Assembly: GCA_907163375.1 (NCBI GenBank)
Contig: CAJQUW010015421.1
Span: 1-64,000 of the forward strand
Direction of reading: 5' to 3'
DNA: 64,000 nt
Origin: Prostheceraeus crozeri
Taxonomy: Eukaryota > Platyhelminthes > Polycladida > Euryleptidae
The number at the start of each line of letters is the position of its first letter. The first letter of the stretch is position 1. Positions 1-11,556 of this stretch are shown in pieces. Position numbers and translations under genes: made by a program. The notes under the pieces were generated by a model, which saw only the letters and a program-made list of their open reading frames with translations, was not told where the DNA came from and searched no databases.

Positions 1-1017
1 ACATCTAAACGAAGACAGATATGAACAAGCCGTTTCTTTCACTGAATTTGTCTCACTATTAGCTTTCAAACGAGCTATTGCACGACTTTCTACGATCTTT
101 AGAACCAAAGTTGGAAGATCGGTGCCGGGGGGGGGACGTCAGCGAAACTTTTTCTCTCCGATTGCGTTCAAATTCACCATACTGATGCAGAATTTCACGC
201 TGAATCCGAATCTGGCCTCCGTTTTCCCATCCGATGCCTCGTTTTGGCGCTACAGCCCAAAACGTCCAAAATTCTAACTCGACAGTTTTTTCGACAGTCT
301 CCCAAAATCTCAAATGGCGCCTCACATCTAAACGAAGACAGATATGAACAAGCCGTTTCTTTCAGTGAATTTGTCTCACTCTTAGCTTTCAAACGAGCTA
401 TTGCACGACAAAATCCGTCCACTGGAAGCCAAGATCGAAGCTAGCTCTCCCGAGGGGGGGGGTCAGTGAAATTTGATGAAAAATGTTTTGGTGAAGGTCC
501 CAGGTCGAAATGCCACACTTTGGAAAATTTTCAAAATTTTACCCATACAAAGTCACTCTGACACTTTGGATTTTTTCAGGTGAGCTCCGACCTAAAATCT
601 TGTAACAGCTCTAACTTTTGAACGGCTGGTCCGATTGACTCGCGGCAAAAATGTCGTCGAGCAGTTTTTTCTCCTCTTTCAAACGAGTAGCTGTAAGACA
701 AAATCCGTCCACTAGAACCAAAGTTAGAAGATTGCTGTCGGGGGGGGGGGTCAGTGAAATTTGATGAAAAATGTTTTGGTGAAGGTCCCAGGTCGAAATG
801 CCACACTTTGGAAAATTTTCAAAATTTTACCCATACAAAGTCACTCTGACACTTAGGATTTTTTCAGGTGAGCTCCGACCTAAAATCTTGTAACAGCTCT
901 AACTTTTGAACGGCTGGTCCGATTGACTCGCGGCAAAAATGTCGTCGAGCAGTTTTTTCTCCTCTTTCAAACGAGTAGCTGTAAGACAAAATCCGTCCAC
1001 TAGAACCAAAGTTACGG
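1..1017. repeat. Tandem satellite-like array with poly-G marked monomers
   Basis: The block is built of related monomers in the same direction. The sequence at 1 recurs at 324 (offset 323), and the one starting TCAGTGAAATTTGATG at 463 recurs at 751 (offset 288). Three of the units end in an 'AGAACCAAAGTT'-like or similar stretch followed by a G run (about 127-135, 454-462, 740-750) and restart with TCAG(T/C)GAAA; the last copy breaks off after CCAAAGTTA near 1015. Copies at 463 and 751 are almost identical, while the first ones are diverged. The array begins before the window. It has short open frames but nothing that looks like a protein. Confidence 0.85.
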
Positions 1018-1526
1018 TTATAATCTTTTAGTGAAATTATGGTTACTTTCATGATTTCACTTCGATAGTGAGCTTTTGAGGATCTGAGAAATTGTTGACT
1101 ATGTTGTCTTTAATTGCTTCTTTAATTGCCATTAGGATTATATCTAGGCCTACCACATTTTCAGCAGGGTCTGCTGTTTTATTAAAACGCTACTGGTAAA
1201 TGATGTGACACTTTTATGACGATGCATCGGAACAGAAAATCTGCTAATCGATATTGATCAGAACATTATTAGACAGGTAGAAGCCAAATTCTTTATTGAA
1301 GAACCTATTGAGCATTGATTTAAAAACATACCTTAGGTAAATACAAAACCTTCGTTTCTGAACTTCTTGCATACGATTACCGGATCTGTTTGGCTTGTTT
1401 AGTCTTGCATTTAATGATCGCTTCGATCAGAATCGTCTATTGAGCATGAAGCAATATTTCATCCAACAAATAATATTCAGTATTTTGCTATTAAAATTCA
1501 AATTACATATACATATTCAAGGTTTA
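1018..1526. other. Unassigned AT-rich spacer
   Basis: No recognisable gene, repeat unit or terminal inverted repeat was seen between the satellite block and the Tigger element. Confidence 0.5.
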
Positions 1527-4500
1527 GGGGAAGCTGCCCGAATACCGGCCCCCTTAACAAAATCGTTCCTACAGCGTTGAGTTTTGCACAAAGATAATAA
1601 CTAATTATGTGTTTACCAAGGCTATGAATCAACTTCATTAGACAGCAAATATAGAGTTTTAGTTTCATATAGTTTTTGTGTAGAAACAAAAAATTCAACT
1701 TTTTTATGCGCCCTATTAACGGCCATTACTCCTTAATAACGGCCGGGGGGGGGGGCGGTATTAGGGCTAATACTAGATTGTTAGTTTAAGTTGAAAATCA
1801 TGTCTAGGAATGTCTCTATGTCGCTAAAATTCACTAAACAGACCAGAGTAGGTCTCTAGATAATATCAAAGTTCTTTAATAAATCATAATTCCTCCCTAG
1901 CCTGTAGACAGGCCGCCCCTGAATTAGTTGCAACTCAAAACCATTTTTAGGCTACAAAAATCATATTTTTTAATCAAAATAAAATCAAACACATAACTTG
2001 CAAACAGCATAGACTAACAGGAAGCATTAGAAAAGTTGACAATGTACATGTTTAAAGATCATATACCAAACACATTCATATCTGTTGGAAAGGTGAGAAG
2101 TTCTGCAATTCTGCGTGTACCTCCTGAGGAATGTGGTCGTGGAAGGATTGTAATAATTTCATCTTGTCTTCACAAAACCAGTATCATATCCATTGATGTA
2201 GAAATCTAGTCCCACGATGTTTCTCTTCAAAAATGCCACAGTGATGCCGTCATCACACACCGATGCAACCTTAGCAGCGAACATTTTCTTCATTCCTCGC
2301 ATGGACTATACCTCCACTATCACAAAGTCTCCGATAACGGGCTGCAGCTGCTGAGTTTGGCAAGTCATCGAGAGTTCATCTTGGTCCTCTGAATCGAACG
2401 GGATGGGCTGAATTCCACTCGTTCCGGCATTCTCCCCACTCGCGACCCGACTCTGACGTGCATCTTCTAAGTCAGCTAAAATGGGTGACGCTCTACTCGC
2501 TTCAACACTTTCCTCGATCGCGTCCCCACTCTGACCTGCTTTCACGGAACGAAGTTCCTTTCGTATCTTGTCTTCCTGTCTCGAAAGAAGTCTCAATTTA
2601 ACAGGACTAGCTGTCGCAATCATCGATTCTTGTGCCTTCCTTTTCTTCGGCTTGGACGAGAAAGAAGGACGTGGAAGAGGCAGATGAGGCGACACTGGAC
2701 CGAGTGATAGTTGGTTATTCAAAGGCGTGTTCGGTGAAAGTGCATCAGCCGCTGTGAATTCAGTGTCTGGCATAGCACTTGGATCAAGTGGGTATATTCC
2801 TGCTGCACGAAAGCCATTCACTGCGGTTGCAATCGTAGAGGCGCGATTAAACGCCGTTGTAACTAGTCCAGCCACATCAGTCTGAAGAATTCGCTGACCT
2901 GCATTAGCTGACATCCAGGTCGCGCACGCTGAATTGAATGCAGTCTTAAATGGCTTCATGTAGGCGAGGTCCAGCGGTTGTAAACGATGACTAGTGTGAG
3001 GAGGCAGACTCACTACATGGATTCCTCGTTCGCGACATAAGTTCCAAACATCAAGGGAAATGTGCGACGTATGATTATCGACGATGAGGACCACAGGTCT
3101 CTCGGGAGCAGCGCAGACGTAATCGGCGAAAGAGCGAAGCCAAGTGACAAACAGTTCTGTATTGATCCAGCCTGAGTCACTAATTTCAACCAGACTCCCA
3201 GGAGGTGCTCCTCGCTCAAGGGCAGCGCGTCGCGCCCCTTTCGTTTGAATATCAACATCGGTGGAGGGTACTTCCCATCCGCAGACATACTCAGAAGCAC
3301 TGTGACGGTCTGACCGCGCTCACCGCTTGTTACTTTGCCGACTTGTCTTCGCCCAACTTCGCTCAAAATCTTCCGAGGTTTGTGCACGGGGGTGACACCG
3401 GTCTCGTCGGCATTGAATATGCGGTCTGGTCCCACACCAGTATCATGAAGAACCTCGCTCAAATTTTGGTAGAACTTCCCTACCGATGCACGGTTCATGC
3501 CGGTGACGCGAGACATCGCCGTTGCTTCTGGTTTGCGCATACTAATTCTTGGATGCCTCCGCCGAAATCCCCGATACCATTTAAGACTGGCCATCTTCGT
3601 CGCCTCCCACGCAGTTGATGAAATTCCATGGGCCTTGGCTAAGTCATACGCAGCCCGTCGCAGTTCATTCACAGTTAGTCCGTAAAAAAGACCCTCCATT
3701 TGCTTGATGTAGGTTACCAACTCAGCCTCCGGCTGTTTGTCCAGAGTCGTAAACCAACCGAGGCTTTTGTCTGTTCTACCTGTTTTTAAACGCTGTTGGA
3801 GTGTTCCACGCGGAATATTGAATCTCTTGGCTGTCCTCCTGATCGCTTCGCCATTCTGAACAGCCATAATGGCAGCAGACATGTCCGCAGAAGACCAGAG
3901 ACCTCGTTTCTTCATCGTTGACACCACACTGTAACGTATTGAAAAAGAAACAGTTGTCTGACAGAGCAGTTTCATCTATCTGGCGCTCAGCCAATCAAAG
4001 CGTCAGATAACTTATTGTTGGACGCAGTTGTAAGGTGTTCCCGGTTTTACCTTGCACATAGATATGCAGACACGCGCAGCAGACGTTCGATTTATTTTTA
4101 GCATAAATTTGGTATGAGTCACGTCTAGTGGCTGATCAGGACGTACATTCCCTAATACCGGCCGGGGTGGCCGTTATTGAGACAGCTTATTCAAATTCAC
4201 TTGATCGTTTCTAAGCAAAATTAGTTTGTCAACCACACTAAATTGAGTTTCTCAGCTTTTAGCAAGATAGATTGAGTATTCAATTGTAGCGATGCGATGT
4301 ACTTATCTATTTTTGAATACCTTTACGACAGAGCTTTCTGAAAAAAATAAAATAGTAGATTGTGCAACAATATATAAGTTACTGTCATATCTACGAAATA
4401 TGAGTGACCGCGCGCATATATCTGGTTAATTACTTTTTCATAGCAACACAGCAAATATCTGGAGACATCAGCAGAGGAATATAGTTATTAATTGTAGAAT

Positions 4501-4550
4501 AAATGGAGAGGCCGTTATTAGGGCAGGGCCGTTAATATGGCAGCTTCCCC
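1527..4550 (-). mobile_element. Tigger/pogo-type DNA transposon, near complete
   Basis: Perfect short terminal inverted repeats (GGGGAAGCTGCC at 1527-1538, GGCAGCTTCCCC at 4539-4550) are flanked on both sides by TA (1525-1526 and 4551-4552), the TSD expected for pogo/Tigger elements. Subterminal motifs of the type ACGGCC/AATACCGGCC recur near both ends (about 1540-1760 and 4150-4535), including an 11-G run at 1745-1755. The single transposase gene lies on the minus strand inside. At 3024 bp the element has the usual size of an autonomous Tigger. The coding part is visibly richer in GC than its surroundings. Confidence 0.93.
2306..3915 (-). pseudogene. Tigger/pogo DDE transposase, one frameshift
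   Basis: Cut-and-paste transposase of the CENP-B/pogo superfamily. Starting at the ATG at 3915 (MKKRGLWSS), residues ~5-45 form the Psq-type helix-turn-helix (AIRRTAKRFNIPRGTLQQRL) and ~70-130 the CENP-B-type DNA-binding part (LKWYRGFRRRHPRI). The first catalytic aspartate is D170 in IFNADETG, the second is in VLIVDNHTSH, and a third acidic position follows GFRAAGIYPLDPS. The C-terminus has a basic KPKKRKAQ nuclear-localisation-like stretch. The frame changes near 3238 in a G run, consistent with loss of one G; the two open parts are 3915 to ~3238 and ~3238 to 2306. An earlier in-frame ATG at 3975 exists, but the family normally begins near MKKRG. Apart from this shift the copy looks young. 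Confidence 0.9.
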
Positions 4551-4552
4551 TA

Positions 4553-5456
4553 CATGTTAACATTCATCGATATAATTATTTTACACGATTTAATTCAAGA
4601 GAAAATAGGCGTCCCATGACATTCAAGAGGTCAATATTGTGTATTACAGATCACTTTTTTTGGTAAGGACTATTGTTGCTTCAATGCTATCCGTTGCTAT
4701 TTCGTCGCTTTCCCATTGAAAATCGGATCTGCCACAAAAAATCAGCATCCCCAACCTCGCGGATGCGGATTCGCATTAATGTCTACCTACCTTTAATGAG
4801 CTTCATCTCACTGCTGAATTCGAATAAATTCCTTTGTTAGGAGATCAAAGGGTCAATCGCAAGCAGGAGATCAAAGGGTGGCGGTGTCTTTTACTCCTAA
4901 TCAGTGGCTGTCATAATATACTGATCTCCTGCCGGCCGCCAGATTTCTGTGTATCATGGCAACAGCAAATTCAGTGTGTCTCGCTGTTGTTATCCTCTTT
5001 GCATATATCCATGTACTGCGCAGTCGACCTTTGTTGTCAGCTTACAGTTTACTATAATCATGATAGTTGTCGACAAATCAGTGAGAGACTGCCGACGGAC
5101 ATTGGACACAGGTTTGAATCATTCAAGAAAGAAATTTCCATGGTACTCTGCACTCTCAACCCTTTCCGACCAGAGCTTTTTGAACACCTCGATCACATCA
5201 GATGACGGATTTACCAAATAAGTAATAGACAATGGATGATTTTGAGGTCATTATAGAACTTATTAACCGAAGGCCGCTAGGCCTGAAGTGTAAATCATCC
5301 ATTATCTGATACAATGCATGCTATGTTTCAGAAGAGGTTAATAATTTCCATAATTATCTCTAAACACGGATATCTTGAAGTCTGTATCTTGTTATTTCAC
5401 AAGTTTTTGATCAACATTTTTCCATTATGAAAAATGACAGGTGACCATGCTATAAT
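4553..5456. other. Unassigned spacer
   Basis: Open frames up to 123 codons occur around 4834-5221, but they overlap in different frames, have no recognisable domain and look like chance. No repeat ends were seen. Confidence 0.45.
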
Positions 5457-5464
5457 AAATTTGA

Positions 5465-5761
5465 GGCACTACTGCAGTTTAGTGCACCCTCTTTTACCCC
5501 TACTGCAGTTTAGTGCACCCTAAAATGCATGTGAGAACAACATGATTTAATCAACAGAATGAATGCCGTTCGTTCTTCCCTATAGTTATAAATGAGTGTC
5601 TTTGTGTCTTCGTCTTCGCACATTACACCGAGCGCGCGCTTCGGTGTAATGTGCGTAGTCATCGTTTGCGGGAGAATGCGCCGTTGTTTTAGGGTGCACT
5701 AAACTGCAGTAGGCGCGTTTCCGTCTCTTTCATAGAGGGTGCACTAAACTGCAGTAGTGCC
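5465..5761. mobile_element. 297-bp MITE with doubled inverted termini and central hairpin
   Basis: A perfect 8-bp TSD, AAATTTGA, lies at 5457-5464 and 5762-5769. The termini are inverted: GGCACTACTGCAGTTTAG at the left and its complement at the right. In each arm the ~20-bp core (CTACTGCAGTTTAGTGCACC) occurs twice in tandem. The centre (5617-5655) holds a 14-bp perfect stem, GCACATTACACCGA, with a GC-rich loop. There is no coding capacity. An 8-bp TSD fits hAT, P or Merlin-like mobilisation, but the terminal bases do not match the CAGNG ends of the hATs elsewhere in this window, so the superfamily stays open. Confidence 0.9.
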
Positions 5762-5769
5762 AAATTTGA

Positions 5770-8263
5770 CATGACTATTGAGATTCAAATTTCTAGAGAT
5801 AGAAAGCATACAATTTCTAGTATAGCACCTTGAGATAAGGATGTGTCAGTTTGCTGGCTGCATAATAGCAATAATCGGTCGTTGAACAATAAAAATGGAA
5901 GATTTTATATATCTCATGGAAAATTAACAAAAACAAATGGTAGCTTCATTGAATGTGCATGTACTGAATAGCTTAATTTTGAAAGCCTATTCCTATTATG
6001 CGTTGCATCAAACGCAGTTATCTGCAAAATATTATATTTCAGCATCTCGCATTTGAAGTTGAAGGTCAATAGGCTATATCGACAAGATTGCTATTTTGAT
6101 GCCCCTTTAAATGGCATGATTTTTGGACCTTGACATATTTTGGAATAGTGAATGGTTGTCTCGACAACGCATTGTCTAATTTTCACAAAATTCTGATCAA
6201 CATTGCAGAAGGTTAATATATTTTAACATAACCAAAATGATGTTTGACGAATTATTATGGAATATATAAACAATGGAAAGGTTGCAGTAAAAAAAGTGGC
6301 TGAATATCTAGTGAAATTTTGTGAAGGAATGCAATGTTTTTGGTTGATCACACTCAACGTAATAATGACAGAAGCAAAAGGGGGAAGAGTTCTGTTTATC
6401 ATCCAAAGAAACGCTCTAGCTCAACACCGATAGTGACTTGGACATGATATGTTGATATTATATCACTACAAAATATATGTTGGGCCGTCACATTGCGCAG
6501 TCAAAACGCTCCTTTTGCAAGCATCATCCACAGTAGAGCTATAGCTGCACCTGGTAGAATGACCACTATCAAAGCTGGGATCGTTCAACAAAATGGCTTC
6601 TCTCAATGAGCGCACTAACAGACATCGCCACAGCAAAAGCAAAGTGAGCGACTGCAAGTCCATTAGAAAACTCTTCAAACCTGAAGGCGAAATCCGAAGA
6701 TGCTTTTTCTAATTCTATTATGCCTCTATATCGTTGCAAAGTACACTGTAGGTAAATGTAGGTAATTATCCTCGCCCTTCGGGCTCGTGCATAGATATGT
6801 TGACCTCGAAGAAAGCAAGAAAGATGGATATTTTGCACTTGTTGCAAGAAGTGAAAGTAAATTTTCGAGTCTGTCACATGGCCCGATATCATGACCATTA
6901 TGACTAATCTAATTCGATGGTGAAATAATAAGCGGGTTTTATATAATTCAATCGCATATATCTATATAAAAATCTATAATTCAACCAGTGCAATAATGAA
7001 AATATTACTGCACGCCCGTGCAGTAATCTGCTTTACAGGTGCGTAAAATAAAGTGACAGGATATCTACATTATACGCACGGTGAAAAATAGAGATATATG
7101 CTTGAGTACATCAGTTAGTTGTCAAATGAGATAATGCTTGCCTGATAATTGGTGGGAAAAGCTCTCTGATTGTTATTGATATGATTATAGCTGCAATCAT
7201 TCGAATGCTGATTATATTTAAAAAAATCGAACGTTTTTTAATCAATTCATGTATTTCAGTTCCTTTCGTTACGACATTAAATTATCATGCCATCAGTTGG
7301 CTTGATCTTTCAATTATTAATTTGTGTTTTCCTTTTTTCGAACTTTGGAATCTAGCTTCATGTTCAGCAATAGTTGCAATTCTCGTGTTGATGGTTTTTT
7401 AAATGCGCCAAAAAATTACATGTGCCCAACTAAGTGTATAACAATTGTTCAAATCTTTTGGTAAATGTAAGAGAACTTTTCTAGCTAAATTTTACGATTA
7501 CACAAGGAAGCTGTGCGTAAATTTGACGCGTTCATTAAGGACATTCTGTGAATTTTACTAATTTCGATGCATTGTTAAATTTCCTTCAATTTATCAATTG
7601 GCACCTGAGAATGAAAGCAGCAATTATTTGAAGCGTCGTATCAGCGTTGCTTTTAAATGAATACCAGTTGAACAATTGTGACTCTGATCATGTTATTGCG
7701 TAGTAATCATATTTCACTGAACAGAAGAATAAACATGATGAAGAATAGAGGTAAGTTGACATGGATTTCGAGTACAGTTTACTTACAGCTCGTACAGTGA
7801 GTGCAGTACAAAATGGGAATCAAGCATCGTAGGAAGCGCCTTCAAAATTTGTTCAATAAATCCGTTGCCTTTCGTCTGTTGTCAATTGAAAGTATTATTT
7901 CATCTCTATAAATCTGTTTAATCGGTATACGTGCAAATCCTTAGGTCTCTTGCATGAAATTCAAAGGGAAAACTGCAAAACGTGTTTTCGGGCGACATTA
8001 AATTTAGGACAATATTGGGACAAATAGAAGTTCTTTTTATAGGGTAGTTTGTTTCTTTCTTTCAAACAAAGCATGATTATTTAAAAGTTAAATGAAAGCA
8101 TAGAAGTAGAAAAACCAAGACAGAAATACAATATTACAGATAGTCCAGTTCTGTCAGGTCTTTAGAGGGCGGGAAGCAAAATGACAGCTTTGCGAATTGG
8201 CATGTTTTGGAGCATATGGAAGAGAAAATGAAAATATGGATTTTCTGTTTTCAGCATAGCATG
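5770..8263. other. Unassigned AT-rich region
   Basis: Nothing convincing was found here. Open frames near 6466-6898 and 7181-7402 are short, begin at arbitrary codons and show no domain. Confidence 0.45.
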
Positions 8264-8600
8264 TACAGTGCGGCTCACATTGTTATGACCATCCATGAAA
8301 CATTAATATTTTTTAGAAATTTTCTAGGTAATTTTTGTTATGATAGAAAAATATATTGAATAAAGCTACGAAGTTAAAATATGATACTCAACTATCAAAA
8401 ACAAGCAAATCCATCAGATACTGCATCTATTATTTTGGTTTTACAAAAAATATCACAAATATCAGCTACTCATTCCAAAACTTAGCATGACCACCTTTGG
8501 CAGCTACTACAGCTTCTATACGAGATGGCATACTGTCAATGAGATTTTCGATAGTATGGCGAACTGACCAATCACGATGCCAGTATTTGATGATTCATTT
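8264..8600 (-). mobile_element. Truncated Tc1-like transposon (3' end)
   Basis: TA at 8264-8265 is followed by CAGTGCGGCTCACATTGT, a Tc1-type terminal repeat. The C-terminal end of a Tc1 transposase lies ~200 bp inside on the minus strand. Homology stops near 8600, so the 5' part of the transposon has been lost. Confidence 0.8.
8466..8589 (-). pseudogene. Tc1-like transposase, C-terminal remnant
   Basis: Read on the minus strand the segment gives a peptide containing TIENLIDSMPSRIEAVVAAK and GGHAKFWNE followed by a stop at 8466. This is the characteristic tail of Tc1-family transposases, where a last helix is followed by 'EAVIAAKGGxTxY/W'. The catalytic DDE region is absent, so it is only a relic of about 40 codons. 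Confidence 0.8.
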
Positions 8601-8605
8601 ACGGT

Positions 8606-9234
8606 GAAATTGTGTGTTCAGGCTGAATGACATCGAAGATATTCTCTGATTGGTTCGCGCGGCACACACATGCACACTGCAGCCTTGATTGCGCTGACTT
8701 GTCGCAAAGAACATTGTTCATTCATGGCAATTCATTGCAGCAAATAAAAATAAATAATATAATTTTATAATAAGTTCATAAACAAGTCCTAAATAGCTAC
8801 TTATACGCGCATGCATATATGTCAATTAGACATGCCTTAATTAGTGCATGCAGATTTGAAGATGCAATTTAACAGAGGAAACGCAAAAAGCAAGTAGAGA
8901 TGCATTTTTCAGAATTTCATCATTTTATGTTCAATAATTGCATGCTTATTTGATGCGAATCATTTTATCATGAAATATTTATGTCATATAGACAAATCTG
9001 AATATTGCATTAATACTTACTACTTGAATACAACCCAAGCATAAGATCCCCTTTCCCAGATAATTGTAGACATATGAAAATGTCCTCATCATTACTGTAG
9101 GTGTAAATAATTATACCAGTATTGAAGTAGTAGATAAAAAATGTTAGCGACAAAATAATATCTCACACAATATAATTTTCTGAAAATTTCCAACACGTTT
9201 TAATTGCCACCAATGCATTTGTGAGTAGTGTGGA
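8606..9234. other. Unassigned spacer
   Basis: AT-rich sequence with no repeat ends, gene or RNA signal that I can support. Confidence 0.4.
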
Positions 9235-10076
9235 TCATAGAGTAGGGATATATTGGTAAAGTGTCGTCTCAAAAAAGTGTCTGTATACAGTGAAAAAGTT
9301 TATATGAAAAGATTCGGTTTTTTGCGGAGATTGCGTTCCCGTGGTCCAAAAAATTATTTTAGCAGTTTTGAAAAAAGTCAAAATTTTGCCAATTTATATA
9401 ATGACTCACTCTGAAATACTCTAAATAAGTAGTATGAAACAAGTTGGATATGAAAAGGAATGAATATTTGCTAATAAACATCCTAACTAAGCGGAAATTA
9501 AGCTGATTATCAAGGGAATTTCATGATCCTCATTATAATGGAAGTCTTCATGAAAAAGTCGCGATTATTATTCGTGTTTTCTTGGCTGAAATTTCAAGTT
9601 TTTAATTCAATTTTCACCGGAATGATTTTATGCTTCTCTAAATTCATGTTTCATTTCTTGAATCTGAATAGTGATGTGGAACCATTTACATCTTTCAAAG
9701 TTAAATGAAGTCATTATCTTTGATTATGTGATTTTGCTCTGCCAGTGGCAGGTTGCCTGTTTTGATCACGCTCAAGAAAATTCTCTTGAGGTTAAGCATG
9801 AAGGTAATAGGAACCCATCGAATTGCTAATTTAACATACATTAAATCTCAAAGGCTGTCATGAGAATTTGTGAAATACCATCATTCCTTCTGCATTGCAT
9901 CATGATCAGTCAATTCCGTTGTAATTTCTACAAAACTGCAACCTTTGCATATCTCACATTGGGTGACAATGCCACCTGTATCTCCCTTGAGTTCATTTAA
10001 TAAAATCGAAAGCGTATACACATTGGTGATTTAATAAATGCGGAGTTACCAATCTACCTAATACATCTACCCTATG
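9235..10076 (+). repeat. Diverged third copy of the 25.4-kb / 29.3-kb repeat
   Basis: This ~840-bp stretch is collinear with 25420-26255 and 29240-29813+ inside the tandem duplication. Shared landmarks are AGTATCTGTATACAGTGAAA-like sequence at the left and CGGAGTTACCA(A/C)TCTACCTA at the right. By eye roughly one base in ten differs, plus small indels, so it is much older than the tandem duplication. The flanks outside these limits do not match. At 25 kb the repeat lies inside a hAT-like element, so this is probably a fragment of that family. Confidence 0.85.
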
Positions 10077-11302
10077 GTGTGGAGAATGTTTGCAAAATGT
10101 AGAAAATTGTGTATGCGCTTTGTCTTGGGTCATTATTTATTGCTAAGAAGTCACAGAATCAAAAGACTCAATTCTGATTAAACAAAAAAAAAGAAGAGAG
10201 TGATTTTTCAGGAGAGTGATTTTTCCGAACCACTTTATAAAGATTTCTAAAAAGATTGATTTCTTCCATATGCAAGGAAATAAACTTATACTTTTGATTG
10301 GCCTGTCCTTCGTTACATACTTTATTTGCGTGGTTAGCTAGTCCGCAGGAGCTTTGGATGCACATTTTCCATTAAATTGGATGATAAACCGGGTCTTGCT
10401 GAGTTGAGGAATGACGCTAATACTTAGTAGTTAGACCAAAGCTAGAGGGTGCAACTCTTGCTGAATTAAGTTTTAATAAGGTTAAAGCTCAACCTAAAGT
10501 AGCATTATTAATAGCATTAGTAGCATCAGTACTAAACCCTTGCTGAATAAAGTTCTAGCTAAACCTCAAGTGTAAAATTAGAAACCAGGGAAATCCAAGT
10601 AAGCTCGAGCTGAACTGCTGATTTGGTCTTGCTCAGTTGCATTTTTGTTGAGCCTTTGAAAAACTTTGGAATTCGCTAATTAGCCGAGTTGCAACTGCGA
10701 TCAGCTGTAGCTTAATGATCTTGCTGAGTAAAATTTTAGTTAGTGCACTGAAAATTTCATTAAAACTCTGCCTATTCATACCATGTTAAAAGTGAAACCT
10801 CGCGTCAGCAGGTTTAAGCAATCCATTCGTGTTGTCATCACTGTCATGTAAAATATATCATACAGGCACAAGTTTGCAAATGGATTATCTCAAGTCGATT
10901 GAATATGAAGAACATTGTCAGCATGTGATTCCGCGCACCATACTACGAGATTGCGATGATCCCTTCTCATTTCATGAAGAGGAGGAATTCAGATTTCGCT
11001 ATAGATTGACAAAATATTGTAAAAAAAATGATTTTCTTCCACAACCGAAAACTTCGCTGTAGTGGTAAGCTCGACTGAAAAAAGGTGGGCAGGCTTTAGT
11101 CTGCGATTACGTTGATTGAGTCATCAGCTTTGAATAGTGTTTTCAATCTCCCAATGCGATATATAATACATGTTTGAGTCAAAATCGAACATAGTTCAAT
11201 AAGAATGAATTACTCGCTTTATCGGCTAATCAAGCATTCATTACATAAATACATCACTCGTGAGATGTTCATGTAGTCTATTAAGTTAGGATTATAAATT
11301 GC
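10077..11302. other. Spacer with scattered CTTGCTGA repeats
   Basis: Between about 10392 and 10760 a degenerate motif, (T)CTTGCT(G/C)A(G/A)T(T/A)(A/G)A, occurs five times in the same direction (about 10394, 10457, 10538, 10627, 10729) at uneven spacing of 60-100 bp. The open frame at 10829-11062 (77 codons) has no recognisable domain. Confidence 0.4.
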
Positions 11303-11556
11303 ATAAAAATCGACAACAATAAAACCTCTAGAATGGAAATTAAGCTTCATGCAATGCACAATAACGGCACATAAATCGCGCGCATTTTCACTTAGATGCA
11401 CCTGCCAACGTCTGTATGATTGGGTTAGAATCAGTCACATGAGTAAATCGAAGCTTTTAATTGGTTCTTCATGCCCCAACTTAGTTCCCTCGGATGTGCC
11501 GCGACCTTGAGTCAATTTCCATTCTAGCTAACTTCAGATAAACTGTTTATTTCTAT
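11303..11556. mobile_element. 254-bp MITE, copy 1 (Mutator-like TSD length)
   Basis: This segment is ~95% identical to 26440-26693 and has exactly the same length, 254 bp. The termini are short inverted repeats (ATAAAAAT...ATTTCTAT; the 26-kb copy has ATAGAAAT...ATTTCTGT). The flanking decamers TATAAATTGC and GATAAATTAA share the core ATAAATT, consistent with a decayed 10-bp TSD. There is no coding capacity. TSDs of 9-10 bp are typical of Mutator-like elements (established), but the assignment is inference. Confidence 0.82.

Noticed and set aside
3205-3618. 137-codon plus-strand frame
   Set aside because: It is the antisense shadow of the Tigger transposase.
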